Assembly: GCA_023818695.1 (NCBI GenBank)
Contig: JAMWCF010000001.1
Location: 496,001 to 560,000, forward strand
Length of the DNA stretch: 64,000 nucleotides
Reading direction: 5' to 3'
Source of the DNA: Candidatus Omnitrophota bacterium
GTDB lineage: Bacteria; Omnitrophota; Koll11; 1-14-0-20-64-10
A program made the translations under genes and the position numbers. Below are positions 50,947-59,433 of the stretch, one piece after another (the stretch's first letter is position 1; each line of letters begins with the position of its first letter). The notes under the pieces are model-generated. The model saw nothing but the letters and a program-made list of their open reading frames with translations. It had not been told where the DNA came from and did no database searches.

Positions 50947-53555
50947 GATACGGAGGCCTCCAGCCAGTTCGATCCGACTTTCAGCCGAACCTCGACCGGG
51001 ACAGAAAGCTTCAGCGGTTTGCCCTGAAGAACCGGCGCTTCCATGATCTCTTTGACCAGCCGTTTCATCGGCTCCAGTTCCCGCCCGTCGATATCGAAAA
51101 TCAGCTCGTCATGCACTTGAAGCACCATGGAGGAGCGCAGCCCTTTCGCTCTCATGGCCCTGTCCAGGTCAATCATGGCGATTTTTATCAAATCCGCCGC
51201 CGATCCCTGGATGGGGGCGTTGATGGCGGTTCTTTCCGCGAACTGCCGGACAACGGGGTCTTTGGCCTGCAGCTCCGGGATATAGCGCCTGCGGTTAAAA
51301 AGAGTGACGCAGTAGCCGTTTCGTCGGCTCTCCTCCAGACAGCGCTGGAGGTAGACCCGAACTTTCGGGTATTGAGAAAAATAGCGTTCGATGAACTCGC
51401 CCGCCTCTGTTGGATCGATCCCGAGCTCCTTGGAAAGCCCGAACGGTGTCATCCCGTACATGATGCCGAAATTGATTGTTTTCGCCGCCGACCGCTGATC
51501 GGCCGTCACATCGGCCGGCGGCACATGAAAGATCTCGGCCGCGGTGACCCGGTGGATGTCCTCGCCGTTACGGAACGCTTCCAGGAGCCGTTCGTCCTGC
51601 GACAGATGGGCCATGATCCGCAGCTCGATCTGCGAGTAGTCGGCCGCCAGGAAAAGGCCCGCTGACTGCGTCGGAACAAAGGCCCGGCGGATCCTCCGTC
51701 CAAGCTCCGTCCGGATCGGGATATTCTGCAGATTCGGCTGCGAGGAGGAGAGCCGTCCCGTGGCGGTGACCATCTGGTTGAAAGAGGTGTGGATGCGGCC
51801 TGACGCCGGGTCCACCAGCTTCGGGAGCGCCTCCACGTACGTGGAGCGCAGTTTCGCCAGCTCCCGGTATTCCAGAATTTTGGCGGGAAGATCGTGAACG
51901 GAACTTAAGCGCTTGAGAACCTCCTCATCGGTCGACGCACCCGTCTTCGTCTTCTTGATAACCGGAAGCTTGAGCTTTTCAAAGAGAACCTGTGAAAGCT
52001 GTTTCGGAGAGTTGATGTTCAGCGTTTCTTCTCCCGCCAGATGATGGATCTGCTGCGTCAGCCCTTCCAGCGTCCTGTCGATCTCCTTCGAAAGGGATCG
52101 CAGTTCATCCAGGTTCACCCCGATGCCCCTCAACTCCATCCGGGCCAGAAGAACCGCCAGAGGGGTCTCCACCTCTTCCAGAAGAAGGGCCAAATTCTTC
52201 GCCTCTATCTCCTTCTCCAGCCGGGGGTAAAGCCGCAGGGCCGCTTCGGCCTCCATGGCGGCTGTGCCCTGCGCGTCGGCCGGCCCGAAGGGGGCCTGCA
52301 GAAACTCCTCGGCAAGGGCCGCCACCCCATGCGACGGCCGGGCCGGATCCAGCAGATAAGAGGCCAGGCAGGGATCCCACCAGCCGGTCCCGGAAAATTC
52401 CAGGCACTGTTCCAATAAAACAAGGATGAACTCCTTCATGAGAGGGCATACCTTCAGGAAGCGGGGGTCGGCCAGAAGCTCTCTCAAAGAATCCGGCACC
52501 TCACGCCCCGGAATAATCCAGGCCGAACCGGCCTCAAACGAGACCGCGATCCCCTGAAATCGGGGCCCAACCCCGTCGGAACCACCCCGGACCGGAACAA
52601 CCGCCGACCGCCCCGACCGCCTCATCTTCTCCAGCAGCCCGGACAGCTCGCCGGCCTGCGCCACGGTCCGGATCTCGATGGCGGCGCAGGCCCGCTTCGG
52701 GGGCGCCATCTCCTTCAAAAGCTTTTTGAACTCCAATTCCTGAAAAAGTTCGTAGAGGGCTTGCTGGTTCGGCTCCCGAACCCGCAAAGAATTCAGATTC
52801 AGCTCGATCGGAACGGCGGTATCCAGAAGGGCCAGTTCATGGCTCATCTTTAACTGATCCAGGTGCTCGCACAGCGCCTGCCGACGCGCTTGGCCAGGCA
52901 CCTGCGCCACGTTCTTCATCAGGTTGTCGACGGAGCCGAATTTCTGGATCAGCTCCACCGCGGTCTTTTCGCCGATGCCGGGGACCCCCGGGATCGCATC
53001 GGTGTCGTCGCCCATCAGCGCCATCACCTCCACCACCTGGTCGGGTCGGACGCCCCATTTTTTCCGGAGCGCTTGCTCATCCACGATCTCATAACCTTCA
53101 CGGGTCGGTTTGTACACCTTGACGTTCGATCCCAAAAGCTGGAAGGAATCCTTGTCGCTGGTGACGAGGTAAACGTCGAATCCGTGGCGGGACGCCTGCC
53201 GGGCAATGGTCCCCAAGATATCATCCGCTTCGTATCCCTCCTTTTCGAAAACCGGAATCCGGTAGGCGTCGAAAACCCGCCGGATAAAGGGGAGCTGGCT
53301 CACCAGCTCTTCCGGCATCGGCTTCCGGTGCTCTTTGTAGCCGGCGTAACGGACGTGCCGGAACGTCGGTTTGGCCATATCGAACGCCACGGCCATGAAA
53401 ACCGGATTCTCCTCCTCCATCAGCTTCTTCAGCATGGTCACAACGCCGAAAACAGCGTTGGTCGGCTGACCTTTCGACGTGTTCAGATTTCTGACCGCGT
53501 AAAAAGCCCGGTAGCAGAAGGAAGAACCGTCGATGAGAAACAACCGTTCCTGCAC
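50943..53555 (-). CDS. polA: DNA polymerase I
   Basis: 870 residues: N-terminal 5' nuclease (1 to about 285; GYEADDILGTIA, MALMGDDTDAIPGVPGIGEKTA), a middle exonuclease-like domain, and the family A polymerase (AADYSQIELRIMAHLS, NFGIMYGMTPFGLS, VLQVHDELIFD). The middle domain lacks the FDTE acidic motif (SAVVPVRGGSDGV instead), so 3'-5' proofreading is probably absent, as in Taq polymerase. Confidence 0.95.
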   Translation of the reverse strand: MQERLFLIDGSSFCYRAFYAVRNLNTSKGQPTNAVFGVVTMLKKLMEEENPVFMAVAFDMAKPTFRHVRYAGYKEHRKPMPEELVSQLPFIRRVFDAYRIPVFEKEGYEADDILGTIARQASRHGFDVYLVTSDKDSFQLLGSNVKVYKPTREGYEIVDEQALRKKWGVRPDQVVEVMALMGDDTDAIPGVPGIGEKTAVELIQKFGSVDNLMKNVAQVPGQARRQALCEHLDQLKMSHELALLDTAVPIELNLNSLRVREPNQQALYELFQELEFKKLLKEMAPPKRACAAIEIRTVAQAGELSGLLEKMRRSGRSAVVPVRGGSDGVGPRFQGIAVSFEAGSAWIIPGREVPDSLRELLADPRFLKVCPLMKEFILVLLEQCLEFSGTGWWDPCLASYLLDPARPSHGVAALAEEFLQAPFGPADAQGTAAMEAEAALRLYPRLEKEIEAKNLALLLEEVETPLAVLLARMELRGIGVNLDELRSLSKEIDRTLEGLTQQIHHLAGEETLNINSPKQLSQVLFEKLKLPVIKKTKTGASTDEEVLKRLSSVHDLPAKILEYRELAKLRSTYVEALPKLVDPASGRIHTSFNQMVTATGRLSSSQPNLQNIPIRTELGRRIRRAFVPTQSAGLFLAADYSQIELRIMAHLSQDERLLEAFRNGEDIHRVTAAEIFHVPPADVTADQRSAAKTINFGIMYGMTPFGLSKELGIDPTEAGEFIERYFSQYPKVRVYLQRCLEESRRNGYCVTLFNRRRYIPELQAKDPVVRQFAERTAINAPIQGSAADLIKIAMIDLDRAMRAKGLRSSMVLQVHDELIFDIDGRELEPMKRLVKEIMEAPVLQGKPLKLSVPVEVRLKVGSNWLEASVS

Positions 53556-53607
53556 GATGAGGGAATGAAAGTGATGGATTTCCTAAAGGTTTACGTTATG
53601 AAACGAT

Positions 53608-55452
53608 CTACTTGGTCGATTTGGACAGGGCGATCTCTGCCCGCTTCAACCCTTGCTTGGCTTCTGGATGGTTCGGATCGAGCTCCAATACCTGCTGGAA
53701 ATGACTGATCGCCTCCTCGTAACGTCCCTGCCGCATCGCGGTCACGCCGCGCTGATAGATCTCCCGGATCGTCTGGAGCCGGTTCTTGGTCTTATCCCGC
53801 TCCATCTGCTCAGCCAGCGCTTTCGCGTCGGTCGAGACCGCCGCTGACGGTTCCTCCTCCTTCGGGGAAACCGCTTTGACCGGTTCTTTTTTCGGTTCCG
53901 GCGCCGATTTTCTTTCAGGCGCTTCCCATCGTTCCCTTCGGGACGATTCTGTGCTCTGCGCCGGTTTCTTGGCTTCCGGAACCGACGTCCCCAATTGACG
54001 CCTCAAAACCTGCGCCTCCTGCGAAGCCTGTTCGGAAAGCTGCTTGGCTTCCATGGCCCGCTGCATGGCGGCCTGCGCCTCCTTGGCCAACTCCTGCTTC
54101 TTCGTCTCTTCAGCCATCTGCATGGCGGCCTGCGCCTGCTGCCTGGCCTGCTCGGCCTGCTGCATGGCCTCCTCCGCCTGCTTCTGGGCCGCTTCCACCT
54201 GATGCAGGGCTTCCGTCTTTTTCGTTTCCTCAGCGAGACGGTCGGTGGCTTTTCTAGCCGATTCTTCAGCCTCCCGAAGGGCTGCCGCTCGACGGTCCAG
54301 TTCGCTCTTCCACTTCTCGTATTCCATCTTCCTGATTGCCGCTAAACGGTCCGCCTCTTCCGCTGCCATCCGGGCCGCCGCAAGCCGTTTCTGCGCCTCC
54401 CCGGCCTTCCGGGCCGCCTCTTCGGCCCACCGCTTCGCCTGGTCGGCTTGACCGGTCGCCCCCTGCATCAGAAGGGCAGCGTCCATCGCCGCCATCAGAA
54501 CATCCCGGTCCGGTCCTTTGTCGGCGCTGATCCCCTTTTCCGCCAGTATCTTCCTCGCCTTCTGGACATCACTTAAGCCACGCGCGGCCCCTTTATGCTT
54601 TGGATCAATCTTCAGGGCGTTCTTGAACTCCTGCTCGGCCCAATCCAGCCGGCCCCCCTTCAGGTAAACCTGGCCCGCTTCATAAGCACGCTCAGCCTCC
54701 CTCTGCGGATCCGGCTTGAGTCCCTTCTCCTTCTTCCAATGGGTCAGCACCTCTTTGAGATGAGCGGCGGCCTTGGAATTTTTCGGATCCAACTCTAAGA
54801 CCCGCTGAAACTCTTTCGCGGCCCTGTCCCAGCGCTTGGCCCGCATGTGCAGCTGGCCGTCTTTCAATGCCCTCTTGATCTCATCGGCCCGCTTGACCTT
54901 CATCTGTTCGGGGGTCAAAGGAACAGGCATGTTGTACTGAAGGAGTTTCTCCCGGGCCTGTTCCGTCCAGGGATCTCCGGCCGAACCGAGTTTGACCCGG
55001 TTCCCCCAGTGTTCGCCCGCTTCCTTGACCTTCCCCTGTTTTTCGTAAAGAAGGGCCAGGTTGGAATGGGCGGCGGCCAAGCCGGGATTAATCCGCAATG
55101 CTGTTTTGTAGCTGTTCTCGGCGTCGGCCAGTTTATTCCGGCTTTCCAAGATCACTCCGAGGTCGTTGTAGGCCTCGGCATAAAGGGGATGGGCGATAAT
55201 CGCCTTCCTATAAGAGGCTTCCGCCGCGACCAGATTGCCTTCGGATTGATACTGATGTCCCTCGGCCCGGTAAAACTTGGCCTCATTCAGCAAGAGCTGC
55301 CCTGGCTTGGCGGCGCCGCCGGTCAGCAGCATGCAGGCAAAGAGAAAGAATCCGCAACGGCTTAAAGAAAAGAGTAAATGGGGAAAATGGCGGTTTCGAT
55401 CCACAGAAACCCCGCGATGGTTGTTTTCGAAGTCTGACCTTATGATGTCCAT
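53608..55452 (-). CDS. TPR protein with long Ala/Gln/Glu coiled coil
   Basis: About 614 residues from ATG 55452; a GTG some 16 codons later, just before the hydrophobic stretch, is an alternative start. N-terminal signal or anchor (SRCGFFLFACMLLTGG, with a weak lipobox LFAC). TPR repeats up to about residue 320 (AYNDLGVILESRNKLADAEN, and others), an Ala/Glu/Gln/Lys-rich coiled coil (about 335-485), a Pro/Lys linker, and a C-terminal TPR (GRYEEAISHFQQVLELDPNH). Probably an envelope scaffold. It has its own promoter (55469-55497). Confidence 0.8.
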   Translation of the reverse strand: MDIIRSDFENNHRGVSVDRNRHFPHLLFSLSRCGFFLFACMLLTGGAAKPGQLLLNEAKFYRAEGHQYQSEGNLVAAEASYRKAIIAHPLYAEAYNDLGVILESRNKLADAENSYKTALRINPGLAAAHSNLALLYEKQGKVKEAGEHWGNRVKLGSAGDPWTEQAREKLLQYNMPVPLTPEQMKVKRADEIKRALKDGQLHMRAKRWDRAAKEFQRVLELDPKNSKAAAHLKEVLTHWKKEKGLKPDPQREAERAYEAGQVYLKGGRLDWAEQEFKNALKIDPKHKGAARGLSDVQKARKILAEKGISADKGPDRDVLMAAMDAALLMQGATGQADQAKRWAEEAARKAGEAQKRLAAARMAAEEADRLAAIRKMEYEKWKSELDRRAAALREAEESARKATDRLAEETKKTEALHQVEAAQKQAEEAMQQAEQARQQAQAAMQMAEETKKQELAKEAQAAMQRAMEAKQLSEQASQEAQVLRRQLGTSVPEAKKPAQSTESSRRERWEAPERKSAPEPKKEPVKAVSPKEEEPSAAVSTDAKALAEQMERDKTKNRLQTIREIYQRGVTAMRQGRYEEAISHFQQVLELDPNHPEAKQGLKRAEIALSKSTK

Positions 55453-55468
55453 CTCTCGGATATTGCTA

Positions 55469-55497
55469 AGTCTATATGACACCAAGGGTCATGTCAA
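55469..55497 (-). promoter_or_regulatory. Promoter with dyad for the TPR gene
   Basis: TTGACA (55497-55492), a 17-base spacer and TAGACT (55474-55469). The spacer is almost filled by the dyad ATGACCCTTGGTGTCAT (55492-55476), whose ATGAC/GTCAT arms suggest an operator. The TPR start lies about ten bases past the expected transcription start. Confidence 0.55.
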
Positions 55498-55521
55498 GAG
55501 CCAAATCAATTTTAGCCATAT

Positions 55522-56247
55522 TTAACCCGTTTTCCCCAGGAAAAGGCGCAGAACTCCATGACCATCGGGAGGAGATTTTTGACCTGTGCCGTTGCCAATC
55601 TTCAACAATGCAAAAACCGGCGCGGATCCAGGCGAACCCAAAGCGGACAGAACCGCCGCGCCGGTCGGCGTCGTTCTCTCGAACCTCTCCGCCAGGAGAC
55701 GGGTCCGGAAATCCCGCAGAAGCAGACGGGTGGCCGGCCCCGGAGAAAAGATCTTCTCGCCATGATGCCCCAGATGGAAGCGCCCTATCGGGATATCGGA
55801 ACAGTAGAGGGCCTTCACCTGAAAATGATCAAACCCGGCGCAGATGCCGGCCCAGACGGCGAGCGTGTCCGGCGTGCCGACCTGGTGAAAGCGCACGAGC
55901 GCCGGTGAAACGCCGTGCACCCTCGCTTCCGCCCGGGCCAGCGCGGAGAGAATCTTTTTGAGATTTTCCCGGATGGAACCGCTTAAACCGACGGCACCCC
56001 GCAGCCGCTGATAGCCGTCCGCAGCGCGCCGGAAAGAACCGTTGCCGGATCCCTCTTGGCGGAATATCACCCGAGCCGCTGCCTGCCCTTGCTTTTGAAC
56101 CCGTTCCACGAAAAACCGCAAATGCGGCAGCCCGATGGCGTTGATAACCGAACGGACTCTCCGGGCGGGCAAACCCATATCCAGCAGGGCGGCCAACAGC
56201 ATGTCGCCGCTGACGCCGGCGGAGGCGTCCAGATAAAGGATCTTCAT
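55522..56247 (-). CDS. larC: LarC-type nickel-pincer cofactor protein, first domain only
   Basis: 241 residues from ATG 56247 (MKILYLDASAGVSGDMLLAA), overlapping larB by four bases. Conserved FHQVGTPDTLA, TPTGAAVLSAL and the end KIGNGTGQKS ... LRLFLGKTG. Known LarC proteins are about 400 residues, and the second (CTP-handling) domain follows this point; in Lactiplantibacillus it is reached by ribosomal frameshifting. Here only about 70 bases and a promoter follow, so that domain is missing. May be a LarC1-only variant or a relic. Confidence 0.8.
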   Translation of the reverse strand: MKILYLDASAGVSGDMLLAALLDMGLPARRVRSVINAIGLPHLRFFVERVQKQGQAAARVIFRQEGSGNGSFRRAADGYQRLRGAVGLSGSIRENLKKILSALARAEARVHGVSPALVRFHQVGTPDTLAVWAGICAGFDHFQVKALYCSDIPIGRFHLGHHGEKIFSPGPATRLLLRDFRTRLLAERFERTTPTGAAVLSALGSPGSAPVFALLKIGNGTGQKSPPDGHGVLRLFLGKTG

Positions 56248-56990
56248 CCGCCGGCGATCAGGGCGGCCAGGTACCCCGCCCCGAAACCGTTGTCGATGTT
56301 CACCACCGAGACACCCGGAGAACAGCTGTTGAGCATCGTCAACAAAGGGGCCACCCCCTTGAAGGAGGCGCCGTAGCCGGTGCTGGTCGGAACCGCCACG
56401 ACAGGGCATTTCACCAGACCGCTGATGACGCTCGGCAAGGCCCCGTCCATGCCGGCGATCACGATGATGACGGCGGCCCGCCGCAGCGTCCCTCTCTGCG
56501 CCAAAATCCGGTGCAGGCCGGCCACCCCGACGTCGAAGATCCCCTGCGCGGCGCAGCCCATCCATCGAAGGGTCGCCATCGCCTCTTCCGCCACCGGCAG
56601 ATCGGACGTCCCGGCGGTGACGACGAGCACTTTCTTTTTGGATTTCGCGCCCGCGCGCGCTGAAACCCCATTCGTGGCAACCTGCGCTTGCGGATGATAG
56701 GAAAGCCATTCCAGCCGGCGGCATATCTGGCGGGCGGCCGCCGGGGTCAACTTCGTGATGAAAACCGGCTGCCCTGCTTCATGGAGGACTGACGCAATTC
56801 GGACGATCTGCTGGACCGATTTCCCTTTGGCATAGATCACTTCCGGCGAACGCCGCCTTAAGAGGCGGTGGGTGTCCACCTTGGCGAAACGGAGATTTTT
56901 ATAAGGAAGCTCGTTCAAAAAGTCCAGGACCTGCGCGCGGCTGACTCGACCGGCCTTGTACTGTGATAGGACCTGGCGCAAAGAGGGCAT
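56244..56990 (-). CDS. larB: LarB: pyridinium-3,5-biscarboxylic acid mononucleotide synthase
   Basis: First enzyme of nickel-pincer nucleotide synthesis: carboxylates and hydrolyses nicotinic acid adenine dinucleotide. 248 residues: N-terminal YAKGKSVQQIVRIASVL and a PurE-like C-terminal domain (VVTAGTSDLPVAEEA, IAGMDGALPSVISG, VPTSTGYGASFKG) with the conserved Cys in LNSCSPGVSVVNIDNGFGA. Neither larA nor larE is in the window. Confidence 0.9.
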   Translation of the reverse strand: MPSLRQVLSQYKAGRVSRAQVLDFLNELPYKNLRFAKVDTHRLLRRRSPEVIYAKGKSVQQIVRIASVLHEAGQPVFITKLTPAAARQICRRLEWLSYHPQAQVATNGVSARAGAKSKKKVLVVTAGTSDLPVAEEAMATLRWMGCAAQGIFDVGVAGLHRILAQRGTLRRAAVIIVIAGMDGALPSVISGLVKCPVVAVPTSTGYGASFKGVAPLLTMLNSCSPGVSVVNIDNGFGAGYLAALIAGG

Positions 56991-56997
56991 CGGCGGA

Positions 56998-57300
56998 TTA
57001 AAGGGCGTAAATAACCGCCAAAAGGGTCAAAATGAGAAGAATGCCGATGATATAGAAATCGTTGAAGTAAAGAAAGTCCAGCCATCGGTCCCCGCTGCCC
57101 CGAACGGCCGGCTTCGGCGGCGGCTGCAACCGGCCGCCAAGCGCCTCCACATCCCGCAGCCGCAGCCGGACCATGTTGCCGCCCAGGCGGAAAACCTCCA
57201 GGCGGCCCTGCCGGATGAGGTTCTGCACTTCCTGAACCGACTTTCCCAGACGGCGGGCCGATTCTTCAATGCTTAAGAGCTTTTCTGGCTGGCCACCCAT
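56998..57300 (-). CDS. HTH (MerR/excisionase-like) protein with C-terminal membrane helix
   Basis: 100 residues. An N-terminal winged-helix/excisionase-like domain (LLSIEESARRLGKSVQEVQN, LIRQGRLEVFRLGG, RLRDVEAL), a Pro-rich linker, then one membrane helix at the end (FYIIGILLILTLLAVIYAL). It overlaps the bactofilin gene by 28 bases. The tail anchor would hold the HTH-like domain at the membrane, perhaps as a cytoskeleton or DNA tether. Confidence 0.75.
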   Translation of the reverse strand: MGGQPEKLLSIEESARRLGKSVQEVQNLIRQGRLEVFRLGGNMVRLRLRDVEALGGRLQPPPKPAVRGSGDRWLDFLYFNDFYIIGILLILTLLAVIYAL

Positions 57301-57803
57301 TGATCGATTTTCGTCCGGTCAAACCACCACCGGCCCTGCTCCTGGCTGCCTGGAATCTTCCCTTCCCGGGCCCACTGTTCCAACAAACGGCTTTCCACTT
57401 CCAGATACTCCGCCACTTCATCCAAGCTCATGTTCTGCTGGGTCTCCGCCATATGGATCTCCCCATCCAAACGGGCCCCCTGCTCCACTTCGAGAACGGG
57501 GGTCCAGACCTCCCCGGTCACCAGAGCCGGCGGAACCAGCCGCAGCGAATTCTTTGCGATCAGCTTGCCGTTGACCCGGCCGGCGACGATAACCTCCTCC
57601 CCGGTGATGTCGGCTTGGACGACCGCCTCATCGCCGATGGTCAGGGATCCCCTCGTCTGAAGGGTCCCCTGGAACCGCCCGCTGATCCGCAACGAAACCG
57701 GCTCCTGAAAAACGAGGGAACCCTGCATGCTGGCCGTCACATCCAAAACCCGGTCCCCGGATTCCGGGGCCGGTTTTCCCTTGCCTTTGCCCATTATCGC
57801 CAT
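57273..57803 (-). CDS. Bactofilin with C-terminal excisionase-like domain
   Basis: 176 residues (MAIMGKGKGK or from the second Met). Bactofilin beta-helix repeats (about 20-115: GSLVFQEPVSLRISGRFQG, GSLTIGDEAVVQADITGEEV, LDGEIHM) are followed by a MerR/excisionase-like fold (about 124-172: MSLDEVAEYLEVESRLLEQW, AREGKIPGSQEQGRWWFDRT). Bactofilins form membrane-associated filaments; here the added domain resembles that of the overlapping downstream gene, so the two may interact or bind DNA or peptides. Confidence 0.82.
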   Translation of the reverse strand: MAIMGKGKGKPAPESGDRVLDVTASMQGSLVFQEPVSLRISGRFQGTLQTRGSLTIGDEAVVQADITGEEVIVAGRVNGKLIAKNSLRLVPPALVTGEVWTPVLEVEQGARLDGEIHMAETQQNMSLDEVAEYLEVESRLLEQWAREGKIPGSQEQGRWWFDRTKIDQWVASQKSS

Positions 57804-57830
57804 CGTTTTTCCCTCCTCGTGGAGATCGGT

Positions 57831-58298
57831 TTAGACATCTTCCTTCAGTTCCTGTTCCTGCCTTTTGCTCTTGACGACATGCCGTTCCAGACGGGAGAGG
57901 AGGAACAGCACGATGAGGACCATGGCCGTCGCGGCGATAGCTCCGACGTAGAATCCGGTCCCCACGGCCAGCCCGATTCCCGCCGCGACCCACAGAGAAG
58001 CGGCCGTCGTCAGACCTCGGATGGCGTCGCGCACCTGGATGATCGTGCCGGCTCCGAGAAATCCGATCCCGCTGACGACCTGCGCGGCGACGCGGCCCGG
58101 ATCGATGCCGGCTCCGGTCGACCGGTAGGCCTCGAAGAGATAGATGGATGTCAGCATGATCAGCGTGGAACCGACGCACACCAGGATATGGGTCCGGAAT
58201 CCGGCGGCCCGTCCGCTCACCTCCCGCTCCAGACCCACCAGGCCGCTTAAAACAAGCGCCGCGAACAGACGGGTGACAACCTCGAAGTCGGATATCAT
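57831..58298 (-). CDS. MgtC/SapB family membrane protein
   Basis: 155 residues with about four to five membrane helices. N-terminal LSGLVGLEREVSGRAAGFRT, GIGFLGAGTII and RGLTTAASLWVAAGIGLAVG are family signatures; the charged C-terminus (SKRQEQELKEDV) lacks the extra domain of Salmonella MgtC. Function in most bacteria is unclear, possibly linked to Mg or membrane-potential homeostasis. Three bases from tsaD. Confidence 0.9.
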   Translation of the reverse strand: MISDFEVVTRLFAALVLSGLVGLEREVSGRAAGFRTHILVCVGSTLIMLTSIYLFEAYRSTGAGIDPGRVAAQVVSGIGFLGAGTIIQVRDAIRGLTTAASLWVAAGIGLAVGTGFYVGAIAATAMVLIVLFLLSRLERHVVKSKRQEQELKEDV

Positions 58299-58301
58299 CG
58301 G

Positions 58302-59351
58302 TTAGTTCATTCCCATGGCTAGGTCCGGAACAGCCGTCAGTTCGGCGGCCGTCGCCGGATCAAGTAAAAATCCCAGACCGGCGATCATCGCCCCATTGTC
58401 GGTGCACAGTCCCATCGGCGGAATGGCCACCTCTATCTTGGAATCCCCGCAAACCTCCTTCAGCCGTTCTCGCAGCGGCCGGTTGGCGATGACGCCGCCT
58501 CCGACGACCAGCCGGGAAACCCGCAGCGACCGGCACGCCTTAACCGACTTCATCACGACCTCATCCACCACAGCCCTCTGAAAACTGGCGGCCAGATCGG
58601 CCACCAATTCCGGCTTCAGGGACTGCGCCGCGGGAAGCTTCGGACCCGAGACGCCCCGCTCCGGGGAGGGCCGCTGCACCGTGTAAAGGACCGCCGTCTT
58701 GATCCCGCTGAAGGAAAAATCGTAATCGGACCCCCCCTTGATTTTCGGGACAGAAAACCGGTAGGCCCTGTCGTTGCCCAGACGCGCCGTCTTCTCAATC
58801 TCCGGGCCGCCGGGAAACCCCAGTCCCAGGAGTTTCGCCACCTTGTCAAAGGCCTCCCCCACCGCGTCGTCCCGGGTCTGGCCCAAGAGGGAGAACCGAC
58901 TCATCCCTTTCATCTGGACGAGAGCGGTGTGCCCGCCCGAAATCACCAGGCCGACCATCGGTTCATCCAGCGGCCATTGCGGCAGACCCATCACCGCCGC
59001 ATAAAGATGAGCATGAAGGTGGTTCACCCTGACGACCGGTTTTTTCCAGATCCATCCCAGCGATTTGGCGGCGATGACACCCGCCAACAGCGACCCGGGC
59101 AAACCCGGCCCGCAGGTGACGGCGATCCGGTCGATGTCGCGGCCACTGACCCCGGCATCGGAAAGGAGCGTTTCCAGCTCGCAGGTGAAAAGCTCGACGT
59201 GGGCGCGGCTTGCGATTTCAGGTACGACCCCGCCAAAGCGCTGGTGGGAGGCGATGCTCGAAACCATCTGGGTTCCTCTGATCCAGCGGCCGTTTTCCAC
59301 CAGGGCAAGCGCGGTTTCGTCACATGAGGTTTCAATCCCTAAGATCAGCAT
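58302..59351 (-). CDS. tsaD: tRNA N6-adenosine threonylcarbamoyltransferase
   Basis: Transfers threonylcarbamoyl to A37 of ANN-reading tRNAs, with TsaB/TsaE (not in window). 349 residues from ATG 59351 (MLILGIETSCDETALA); longer frames upstream lack an RBS. Metal site NHLHAHLYAAV, then SGGHTALVQM and GGGVIANRPLRERL. Confidence 0.95.
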   Translation of the reverse strand: MLILGIETSCDETALALVENGRWIRGTQMVSSIASHQRFGGVVPEIASRAHVELFTCELETLLSDAGVSGRDIDRIAVTCGPGLPGSLLAGVIAAKSLGWIWKKPVVRVNHLHAHLYAAVMGLPQWPLDEPMVGLVISGGHTALVQMKGMSRFSLLGQTRDDAVGEAFDKVAKLLGLGFPGGPEIEKTARLGNDRAYRFSVPKIKGGSDYDFSFSGIKTAVLYTVQRPSPERGVSGPKLPAAQSLKPELVADLAASFQRAVVDEVVMKSVKACRSLRVSRLVVGGGVIANRPLRERLKEVCGDSKIEVAIPPMGLCTDNGAMIAGLGFLLDPATAAELTAVPDLAMGMN

Positions 59352-59433
59352 GGACCGGAATGTGGATGCGTGAATGAATGACCGACACAACCAGAATACC
59401 ACGCGATGCCCTGAACAGACAAGCTCTCCCGCG

